From positions 17,529 to 81,528 of the forward strand of contig CALFEQ010000200.1 of NCBI GenBank assembly GCA_937949945.1: DNA of 64,000 nucleotides. Reading direction: 5' to 3'. Position numbers and translations under genes: made by a program. The stretch is from an uncultured Myxococcales bacterium. Lineage in GTDB: Bacteria > Myxococcota_A > Polyangia > Polyangiales > Polyangiaceae. Shown in pieces: positions 56,853 through 64,000 of the stretch. Numbering within the stretch: position 1 is the first letter of the stretch; every line of letters starts with the position of its first letter. The notes below the pieces were generated by a model. That model worked only from the letters and a program-made list of their open reading frames with translations. It had not been told where the DNA came from and ran no database searches.

Positions 56853-59726
56853 ATGAGACTCTCGACCACGAATGACCGCGTCTTCCTCGAGCTCCCTGAG
56901 GCTTGGCTGAACGCGCCAGAGCAGGCTGCCATCGCAGAGTGGATATCGAACGTCGGCACGAGCCGTCCCATCGACGGAGGACACGTGCTCGTCGAGCTCT
57001 CGTTCGATCTCTGGCACACGTGGGCCGCGCTGCCGAGCGAAAACGCCTCCGAAGAAGAGCTCGATATTTGGACAAGCCGTCACGAGACGCTCGCACGTTT
57101 GGCGGGGCTCCGAGAACAACGTCTCGACATCGAGACCGTCGGCTACATCCAGTCACGCGACCTCGAGCTCGTATGCCGCGTCGATGGCGAGAAGGTTGCA
57201 GCCGGCGTCGATGCCCCGGTGTTGGCTCGAGAGCCAGGTGCGCGTCTCCTCCTGCCGGCGGTCTTCGAGACACTCCGACGGGCAAGCGCGGTTCGGCCCG
57301 GAATGGACCGACCTGCACAGCTCGAAGCGATCGGGAAACTGAAAATGTACGCCACGAGAGCGCGAAGGCTCCTCGCCGCCACAACGATCCCGATCACGAT
57401 TTCCTTCGACGACCATCTCGATACCGCCCGCTTCGAGCACGTAGAAAAGGCCGCCCTTTTGTGGACCACGTCGGGAAGAAACAACGATCTCTACAACCTC
57501 ACGGTCGAAGTTCCGGATTCCGCGAGGGGTGGTTTCAAGAAGCTGCCTATCGAGCACCTCGACTCGACCGCCCCGGTCATCTCCGTTTCGGGGAAGGAGC
57601 ACATCCTCCTCAGCGAGGAGGTTGCGACAGTTGCTCGACTCGCGAAGAAAAACCGCAACAAGCTGCGGAAGCAGGTCTCCGAGGCGCTCGCAGATCCGAC
57701 CAAGATTCTTCCGCCTGGATTCGCCTTCGACAACATCGACCTTTCCAGATACAGCCCGCGCGTAACCGGCTTCGAGCCGGTCATCTGTGCGGATCGACCG
57801 ATAGACATCCGGCCGTCCGGCGTGGCGTGGTACGCCGATGACGGAGACGGAGCGCCGTTCCTTCGGCTCGACATCGCACAAGCCGATGGGTCTGTCGCGA
57901 CGCTCGAGTTCTCGTCTCCGGAAGAAGTTCGGGAGACCATCCAGAACCTCGAAAAGGCCAGTGCCGCGCCTGGGACCGTGCTCCGAATCCACGACAAGGA
58001 CGTGGCACCGACACCGCCCCTCCTCGATTGCCTACGGGAGACCCTCGATCTCTACGGTCGGCGGAAGCTCGAAGCAGAGAGAAAGTCGCAAGCGGAGACC
58101 TCCGAGGAGGAAGACGCGGCGGACGGAGCGGGCGAGACGAAGAGGAAGAAGGGCCGCCTCGCAGCGATCATCAAGGACGTCGACGAGGCAATACCGCTCA
58201 CGACAGCGGGAGAAGTCGACGAAAGCGACGTGCCCTGGGCCGACCTTGCGTCCGTGCTCCGGCCCGGCATCGAGCTCAAGCCGCACCAGCGCCAAGGCGT
58301 CGCCTGGCTCTGGCACCACCGGAAAAGGGGGCGGAGCGGAGTGCTGCTGGCAGACGACATGGGCCTGGGCAAGACCCTGCAAATCGCGACCTTCCTGGCC
58401 CTCTCGCGGCTCCGCCTCGTCCCTGAGGGCGAGAAACGACTGCCCTCACTCATCGTCGCCCCCGTGATCCTGCTCGAGAACTGGCGACGCGAGCTTGCCA
58501 AGTTCTTCCAGCCCCACGTCTTCGCCGCCCTCCTCACGCTTCACGACGGCGGGTTGCGCGAGCGCGTTCGAAGCGGTGTCCTCGACGTCACGGGTCTCGA
58601 TCAGTTCGACTGGGTCCTCACGAACTACGAGACTTTGGCGCGCTTCCAGCAACAGCTCCTCTCGGTCGACTTCGACACGGTGGTCCTCGACGAAGCGCAG
58701 GCCATCAAGAATCCGGACGCCCTTCGAACGCGTGCCGCGCGTGGCATAAAGCGGCGTTTCGCCATCTGCGCCACGGGAACGCCGGTCGAGAACCGCCTGC
58801 TCGACCTCTGGACGCTTTACGACTTCCTGAGCCCCGGCCAGCCGTTCGGGAGTCGTGACGATTTCGAGCGCCGCTTCGAAAACGACGTCCAGAGCGGCAT
58901 CACGTCGATCCGTGCGGCTCTGAAGCTCCACACGCCATCTTCGACGCTGCTCCGACGGACGAAGGCCGATGCGCTCCGCTCGCTGCCACCCAAGGAGGAG
59001 CGAGTTCTGCCGATACCCATGACGGAGGAGCAGGTCTCCCTTGAACGGATCGTCACGAGCGATCGCAATCGATCGATCCTCGAGAAGCTGCACGACCTCC
59101 AGAAGCTCTATCAGCACCCTCGCCTTCTAAAACGTGCCGAAGGCGTCGAGCGCAGGAGGTTCTCCGCTGACGAAATCATCGCCGAGAGCCCGAAGCTCGC
59201 GAAGGTGATCCAGCTCCTCGAGGAGATCCGAGCTCTGGGAGAGAAAGCAATCGTCTTCACCCTCTGGACGGCGATGCAGGAGCTGCTCGCCCAAGTCCTC
59301 AAGGCGCGCCTCGGACTGCCTAGCGTCCCGATCATCAACGGGGAGACGAACCAACGCGGGGGCGCGCAGCGCCGAATCGACGAGCTCGAAAGCACTCCCG
59401 GGTTCGCCGTGATCGTGCTGAGCCCGCTCGCCGCCGGCACGGGTCTCACGATTACCGCCGCAAACCACGTGGTCCACTACGGCCGCTGGTGGAATCCCGC
59501 GAAGGAGGACCAAGCGACCGACCGAGCCTACCGAATTGGTCAGACGAAGCCCGTCTTCGTCCATTACCCGGTCCTCCATCACCCTGACGATCCGAACAGA
59601 GGGTTCGACGTGAAGCTTCACGCGCTCGTCGCAAAGAAGCGTGCGATGGCGCGGGACTTCCTCGACCCGCGGGACCAGGGCGAGCTCACGGAACGCGACC
59701 TCGCAGAGATGGAAGCAAGCGCATGA
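56853..59726 (+). CDS. zorD: Zorya SNF2-family helicase ZorD
   Basis: A 957-aa Swi2/Snf2 ATPase of the Zorya system. The first 470 residues are the family-specific N-terminal domain. Motif I is D-D-M-G-L-G-K-T (residues 501-508), the DEAQ box lies at 613-616, and motif VI appears as T-D-R-A-Y-R-I-G-Q near 893. In type I Zorya, ZorD is the DNA-degrading effector activated once ZorAB senses phage. It starts 124 bp after the AddA-like gene; its stop overlaps the zorA start (ATGA). Normal type I systems end with zorD, so this order is unusual. Confidence 0.9.
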   Translation: MRLSTTNDRVFLELPEAWLNAPEQAAIAEWISNVGTSRPIDGGHVLVELSFDLWHTWAALPSENASEEELDIWTSRHETLARLAGLREQRLDIETVGYIQSRDLELVCRVDGEKVAAGVDAPVLAREPGARLLLPAVFETLRRASAVRPGMDRPAQLEAIGKLKMYATRARRLLAATTIPITISFDDHLDTARFEHVEKAALLWTTSGRNNDLYNLTVEVPDSARGGFKKLPIEHLDSTAPVISVSGKEHILLSEEVATVARLAKKNRNKLRKQVSEALADPTKILPPGFAFDNIDLSRYSPRVTGFEPVICADRPIDIRPSGVAWYADDGDGAPFLRLDIAQADGSVATLEFSSPEEVRETIQNLEKASAAPGTVLRIHDKDVAPTPPLLDCLRETLDLYGRRKLEAERKSQAETSEEEDAADGAGETKRKKGRLAAIIKDVDEAIPLTTAGEVDESDVPWADLASVLRPGIELKPHQRQGVAWLWHHRKRGRSGVLLADDMGLGKTLQIATFLALSRLRLVPEGEKRLPSLIVAPVILLENWRRELAKFFQPHVFAALLTLHDGGLRERVRSGVLDVTGLDQFDWVLTNYETLARFQQQLLSVDFDTVVLDEAQAIKNPDALRTRAARGIKRRFAICATGTPVENRLLDLWTLYDFLSPGQPFGSRDDFERRFENDVQSGITSIRAALKLHTPSSTLLRRTKADALRSLPPKEERVLPIPMTEEQVSLERIVTSDRNRSILEKLHDLQKLYQHPRLLKRAEGVERRRFSADEIIAESPKLAKVIQLLEEIRALGEKAIVFTLWTAMQELLAQVLKARLGLPSVPIINGETNQRGGAQRRIDELESTPGFAVIVLSPLAAGTGLTITAANHVVHYGRWWNPAKEDQATDRAYRIGQTKPVFVHYPVLHHPDDPNRGFDVKLHALVAKKRAMARDFLDPRDQGELTERDLAEMEASA

Positions 59727-61684
59727 TCCTCGAACGCTTACTAGCGCTCCTGACGGAAAAGTATTGGCTGCCTCCCATCAGCCTCGCGGTTCTCTTCGGG
59801 TTCGTACTCCTCCTGGCCTACCAAAGATCGCGCGAGCTCAAACAAAGCCTCGGCACCGCTCCGGCCGCCCTCGCCAGCTGGAATCCGGAAGAACCGCCCT
59901 TGGGGGAGAACGACGTCTGGAGGTTCGCTCGCCAGTATCTTCTCAGCCCCGAGCCGGTGACGGTCCCCGGGTGGCCGCAACCGCGCTTCCTCGTGTCGAA
60001 GAGCATCGACGACATCCTCGATGCCTACGTCGAACGACGAACCGCAACCAAGCGATTCGCCGTTGGGCCACTCGCCACAGGCGCTGCCCTCGTATGCACG
60101 TTCTTCCTGATAGCTCTGGTCCTCCAGATAGACGTTCACCATGCCATCGGGAGCACCGGAAGCACGGAGCTTGCTGGCGCAGTGCGGACGCTCGGTGTGA
60201 AGTTCTACATCTCGGCGTCCGGTATTGCTCTCAGCATTCTCTTCGCACTCTCCATACTCCAGTTCCGAAAAACTTTACACGCCGCTGCACATGAAACCGC
60301 CGTGGCGATCTCGTCACGGTTCTGCACGCCTTCGACCTTCTCGGCCGGACTGCAACTCGCACTGCTTCGAGAGGCGGAGGTCTCACGAACACGTGACGAG
60401 GACCGATGGCAGGCTCGCAACCAGCAGCACGCCGAGCTCCAGGCTGCCCTCGAGGGCATACGCGACATTCTTCAAGGTACGCGAACGGATCTCGAGAAGC
60501 TCCGAAGCATCGAGGTCAGCGTGAAGGATCTCGGCGCGGAGGTCACCGCGAAGATGCAGCAGATGCTCACCCAGGATCTTGGTGAGCAAATCCAGGGCAT
60601 CCTGGCGGACGCAATGCGCCAGTTGGACGATCTCTCCGAAAAGCTCCAGGCAAAGATCCTCGAGGGCTTCTCGCAAACGGTCGAGCGACAGGTACCGCGC
60701 ATCATTGAAAGCCTCGAGGCCATCCAGAGGAGCGTCGAAAGCCAGGCGCAATCTCCCGTCGAACGCCTCCTCGAGCAGCTTCAGGGCGTCGTCGCCGGTG
60801 GCTTCCGCGGCGAGTCCGCGCAGATGAGCGCCGCGCTCCGGCAATTTGCGGAGGTCGTACCGGCGCTCGCAGCGCAGCTCCGAGAGACAGCACAAAACCT
60901 CACGACGGAGATGCGCTCGCGCGCTGACGAGAACGCGCGCACGAACGAGGCGCTCATCCGACAGGTGACAGAGCTCCTCTTCAGGCTCGAAGCTCAGCAG
61001 GCGGCCACCGAGAAGCTCGTGAACGACATCGGGCAGGCTGCCTCCGCGAGCGCCGAGTCCCTCGTTCAGAGGGTCAAAGCTGAGAGCCGCGCCCTCTTCG
61101 ACGACCTTCTCCGTTCCTCCCGAAACGACATCGAAGAGCTCCTCGCGCGCTTGCGCGAGGCCACGAAAGAGAGCAGCGACAGCTATTCGTCCATCGAAGC
61201 GAGTGTCGCGGCAACGAGCCGTGCGATCCTCGAAGCCCGCGACGGACTGTACGCAGCTGCACAGGCGATCCGCCAGCTGTCCGCCGACACGCACTCCGTG
61301 ATTGCCGAAGCGCGACAGACGCACGAAGTGGCGCAGCAGGCGTCCCAGTCGTTCGACCGCGCCGCGAATCAACTTCGTGAAGGTGTCGAAGCAATGCGTA
61401 GCGCCGTGGAAAGCGCGCGCACGCACGCGACGGAGCAGGCAAAGCTGCTGGAAGCGCACCAGCGTCAGCTCGCAGACCTCGAGAGGATCTGGCCGCGGCT
61501 CTTCGAGACGTATGTTCAGAGCTTCGACCGGACGTCGCAGGAGCTCCTACGCAGCTGGGACGAGTTCTACAACAAGACGCGCGCCTTCTCGCAGACGGTC
61601 GGCGGCTCCCTCGCCGACGCCGCCGAGGACCTACGAGTTGCGGTCGACCGACTTGCGAACCACCAGCAGCAGGCACGTCGATGA
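59723..61684 (+). CDS. zorA: Zorya motor protein ZorA
   Basis: A 653-aa MotA/ExbB/TolQ-like inner membrane protein. Three helices lie near residues 17-33, 115-135 and 160-180, with the conserved K-F-Y-I-S-A-S-G-I-A segment in the last. The remaining 460 residues are a long coiled coil, matching the cytoplasmic tail by which ZorA transmits motor rotation. It would assemble with ZorB as a proton- or sodium-driven unit. Overlaps zorD and zorB by four bases each. Confidence 0.93.
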   Translation: MILERLLALLTEKYWLPPISLAVLFGFVLLLAYQRSRELKQSLGTAPAALASWNPEEPPLGENDVWRFARQYLLSPEPVTVPGWPQPRFLVSKSIDDILDAYVERRTATKRFAVGPLATGAALVCTFFLIALVLQIDVHHAIGSTGSTELAGAVRTLGVKFYISASGIALSILFALSILQFRKTLHAAAHETAVAISSRFCTPSTFSAGLQLALLREAEVSRTRDEDRWQARNQQHAELQAALEGIRDILQGTRTDLEKLRSIEVSVKDLGAEVTAKMQQMLTQDLGEQIQGILADAMRQLDDLSEKLQAKILEGFSQTVERQVPRIIESLEAIQRSVESQAQSPVERLLEQLQGVVAGGFRGESAQMSAALRQFAEVVPALAAQLRETAQNLTTEMRSRADENARTNEALIRQVTELLFRLEAQQAATEKLVNDIGQAASASAESLVQRVKAESRALFDDLLRSSRNDIEELLARLREATKESSDSYSSIEASVAATSRAILEARDGLYAAAQAIRQLSADTHSVIAEARQTHEVAQQASQSFDRAANQLREGVEAMRSAVESARTHATEQAKLLEAHQRQLADLERIWPRLFETYVQSFDRTSQELLRSWDEFYNKTRAFSQTVGGSLADAAEDLRVAVDRLANHQQQARR

Positions 61685-62502
61685 GCCGACACCAGGAAGA
61701 CGGCTTCGCCCACTCGATGACCGACCTCATGGCCGGAGTCGCCGTGACGTTCCTCCTGCTTGCCGCAATCTTCATGGTCCAGGCGAACACGCTCCGCCGA
61801 GAAGCGGAGAGGAAACGAATCGAGGCCGAACAGCAGGCGAAGGAGCTACGCGAAGAGCCGATGGCCAGAGAGGAGCTCGTGAGCCTGAGAGACGCGCTCC
61901 AAGCGCTCACTGCCCACACCTCTCAGCGAGCGCGTATCGAGCCGGATCCGCGGGACCCGCTCTTGCTCCTCGTGATCTTCGAGAGCAACGACTGGTTCGA
62001 ATCGGCGCAGTGCCGCCCGAAGCAGGAGCATCTCCCGCAGATTACGCCCCTCCTCGCCGACGTTTTCCGTACGGTGTGCGACGAGCGTTATCAGCACATC
62101 GAGAGCATCATCCTCGAGGGCCACACCGATCGACGTCCGTTCTGTCCTGGACGCTTCGGTGCACGAGCCGACTGCGGGGCGATCGACTCGTGCGAAGAGG
62201 GCTCCCGAGACGAGGCAGGTTTCAAGAACAACGTTCGACTGAGCGCCGCACGCGCGCAGGAGCTTTTCTTCATCGCGCGCAAAGCGATCGAGCGTACCGG
62301 TACGAACAAAAGCGTCGTCACCTGCCTCGAGCAGAAGTTCGTCGTCTCAGGCCGTGGCCCCGTCGAGCCGCGACACGGCGGCAACTGGAAGGAGGATCAA
62401 CCCGCCGAACTAGACAGCCATGACCGCCGCGTCGTCCTCAAGGTCCGATTCCGTCAGCGTCCCGTCGTGGAATCGGCCGCAGACGCAGGAGCGAGCCCGT
62501 GA
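61681..62502 (+). CDS. zorB: Zorya peptidoglycan-binding stator ZorB
   Basis: A 273-aa MotB/OmpA-like protein. One membrane helix (residues 15-34) begins with the ion-binding Asp15 in S-M-T-D-L-M-A-G. The periplasmic part is an OmpA-like domain with I-L-E-G-H-T-D (about 144-150) and N-V-R-L-S-A-A-R-A (about 184-192), the peptidoglycan-binding residues. Four to five extra Cys in the domain are unusual. Overlaps zorA by ATGA and zorC by GTGA. Confidence 0.93.
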   Translation: MSRHQEDGFAHSMTDLMAGVAVTFLLLAAIFMVQANTLRREAERKRIEAEQQAKELREEPMAREELVSLRDALQALTAHTSQRARIEPDPRDPLLLLVIFESNDWFESAQCRPKQEHLPQITPLLADVFRTVCDERYQHIESIILEGHTDRRPFCPGRFGARADCGAIDSCEEGSRDEAGFKNNVRLSAARAQELFFIARKAIERTGTNKSVVTCLEQKFVVSGRGPVEPRHGGNWKEDQPAELDSHDRRVVLKVRFRQRPVVESAADAGASP

Positions 62503-63902
62503 CGGTGCTCGGGAGAGCGCTCGACGAAATGAGAGAACGGCTCGAGCGGTCGCTCGCCGGGCTCGGCGCGGCTCACGTGGCCGTACTTCAGCGTCAGGCG
62601 AAGGTCCTCGCCTTCATCGAGGAGCAGCATCGTCGGTTCGAGATCGAACAGGAGCACCGCGAGCTGTCGTCCATGGCGGACCTTCATGAGCGCGTGATGA
62701 GCCTCGTACGTCGGGGCGACTATGCCGCCCTCACGACGCGTGAGGCGCGCATCGCAGCCCGCATGATCGGCGCTTTCGAGCCTCGCGAGCACGCTGCCCT
62801 TTTGCGCGCGCGGCCCGAGGTCGCGAGCACGTTCGTCGAGGAGTTCTTCCGGCGCTGGGATGACATGGAGACGCTCCGGAACCGTTCCAGCTTCGCCGAG
62901 CTCGTCGTGAAGCAGACACACTTACTGCCGTTCATGCAGCTCGCACCACGCGGACAGCTTGTCACGGCGGAAGGGCCACGGCTCGTCGCGTCGGCGGCCC
63001 CGCGTGCAAGCCTCGCCAACATCGCGCCCTGGCTTCGAGCACAGGGGCTCGCACCGCGCTGGGCCTTCACGGGACACGTAGTCGCCCTCGTCGTGATTTG
63101 GTCGCTCTTCGAGCGGGGATTCGACGCGGTCTGGCACGAGCTCTCTGAGCACATCGACGTGGCCGGGCTCATCCTTCCTCCTCTGACGCAAGACAACGGG
63201 CAGTGGTTCTTCACGACGCCCCCGTCGACACGATCCGGTTCGACGCCGGCACGCGCGATGGTCGTTTCCACCATCTTGCACGTGTTCTTCGAGGCGAACC
63301 GAGCCCTACCCGAGTCATTGGTAACCGGACTCCTGGACTCCGACTTCGGTGACCCGCGCGTCCCGCCGGAGTCGGCCGGGTGGCAGCGCGTCAGATCACA
63401 CGCACCAACCGCGTACGCGAAGTTCCTGGAGGACCTGATCCGCGAGGACCTAACGCTGTTCTTCGATCACGCGATGCACGACGATGCGCGACGAAACTTC
63501 TGGCTGCTGTACCTCAAGGCGATCCGTCGTACCGTCTGCGTGCTCGCTCCCGCGACTTACGACATGTTGACCCGGCAGCTCGGCGGTGCTCAAGGCGAGC
63601 TTCGCGCGGCACTCACGCGAGTTCGCAAGTTCGCGGGCACGGCGTCGGTGAACGCCTTCTGCCTCTACTTCGACCACCTCGTTGTCGTCGAGTTCTCGCA
63701 GAAGCCGAACGCCGCCTATCTGTACCGACGCTCCGATTTCGACCGGCGCATCGAACCGCGGCTAGCCAACAACACGATCGGTACCGAGAAAGACCTGAAG
63801 CTTGGGAAACCTCTCGACAAGATCACCCATCACGTGAACTGGGAGCGACGGGCACACGCGATCCTCCACGAGCATGGCGTTCAGCGATGGCCGCAGATGT
63901 AA
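62499..63902 (+). CDS. zorC: Zorya EH_Signature protein ZorC
   Basis: A 467-aa cytoplasmic protein with the EH_Signature domain that defines type I Zorya. The signature lies in the last third: N-F-W-L-L-Y near 326, F-C-L-Y-F near 387 and the V-V-V-E-F-S-Q-K-P-N-A-A-Y-L-Y-R end. ZorC binds DNA and works with ZorD at phage DNA near the ZorAB motor. The start GTG overlaps the zorB stop by four bases. It is the last gene of the block and is followed by a terminator. Confidence 0.9.
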   Translation: MTVLGRALDEMRERLERSLAGLGAAHVAVLQRQAKVLAFIEEQHRRFEIEQEHRELSSMADLHERVMSLVRRGDYAALTTREARIAARMIGAFEPREHAALLRARPEVASTFVEEFFRRWDDMETLRNRSSFAELVVKQTHLLPFMQLAPRGQLVTAEGPRLVASAAPRASLANIAPWLRAQGLAPRWAFTGHVVALVVIWSLFERGFDAVWHELSEHIDVAGLILPPLTQDNGQWFFTTPPSTRSGSTPARAMVVSTILHVFFEANRALPESLVTGLLDSDFGDPRVPPESAGWQRVRSHAPTAYAKFLEDLIREDLTLFFDHAMHDDARRNFWLLYLKAIRRTVCVLAPATYDMLTRQLGGAQGELRAALTRVRKFAGTASVNAFCLYFDHLVVVEFSQKPNAAYLYRRSDFDRRIEPRLANNTIGTEKDLKLGKPLDKITHHVNWERRAHAILHEHGVQRWPQM

Positions 63903-63976
63903 CGGGCCGCCCCTCTTCCCGGATCTCCCTCTTCCCCGTACTCTCGGGCACCAGAGTTCCCGAGCCGTAACTGGGT

Positions 63977-64000
63977 AACGGCGCTCCGCCGCCGTTTTCT
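63977..64000 (+). terminator. Intrinsic terminator of the defence block
   Basis: AACGGCG (63977-63983) and CGCCGTT (63990-63996) form a 7-bp stem with a six-base loop, followed by T-rich TTCT up to the window edge. A weaker CTCGGG/CCCGAG hairpin lies just upstream near 63944-63965. Confidence 0.7.

Noticed and set aside
59723..62502. Flagellar or gliding stator MotA/MotB
   Set aside because: The very long coiled-coil tail, the adjoining EH_Signature protein and SNF2 helicase identify Zorya A/B, not a flagellar stator.

Overview
The window is very GC-rich, densely coded DNA in which most genes carry G or C at third codon positions. The gene content points to a myxobacterium (Myxococcota, probably order Polyangiales or a relative). 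It has many cysteine-rich or Ser/Gly-spacer lipoproteins, a Ser/Thr kinase with a PEGA protein, SUMF1-like lipoproteins, a MopE-type calcium/metal-motif protein and a DUF1501 cluster. The taxonomic call is inference; no rRNA or tRNA gene was seen.

Layout. 0-11 kb is largely housekeeping: ribosome recycling factor, a PP2C phosphatase, a DedA membrane protein, a stand-alone acyl-CoA mutase large subunit with unusual active-site residues, and a tightly overlapping heme operon on the minus strand (hemE-hemH-hemY). 11-22 kb holds a NapH/NapG-like polyferredoxin with a DUF362 Tat protein, a MATE exporter, a SEC-C protein with a RelE/ParE-like tail, an MCE-domain protein and a GspC-like lipoprotein. 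22-46 kb is mainly exported proteins: an SGNH hydrolase, lipoproteins, a GH18-like lipoprotein, a three-gene heme/DUF1501 cluster, a MopE-type gene split by an in-frame TAG, and an operon of two SUMF1-like lipoproteins, a kinase and a PEGA protein. It also carries RNase HII, a crotonase and two tandem short WYL-family (HTH plus WCX) regulators.

46.4-50.5 kb looks rearranged. It contains a complete SAM-I riboswitch with its own promoter that now controls only a 19-codon ORF running into the tail of a convergent gene, a frameshifted lipoprotein remnant, and a DUF6361-like remnant. The right flank (50.5-63.9 kb) is a co-directional six-gene block with visibly more A/T-ending codons. It encodes an AddB-like nuclease, an AddA-like helicase-nuclease, then a type I Zorya anti-phage system in the order zorD-zorA-zorB-zorC. 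Junctions overlap by 4 bp, except for a 124-bp gap before zorD, and a hairpin terminator follows. Zorya genes are known individually; their coupling to an AddAB-like pair and the D-A-B-C order are the most likely undescribed feature of the window.
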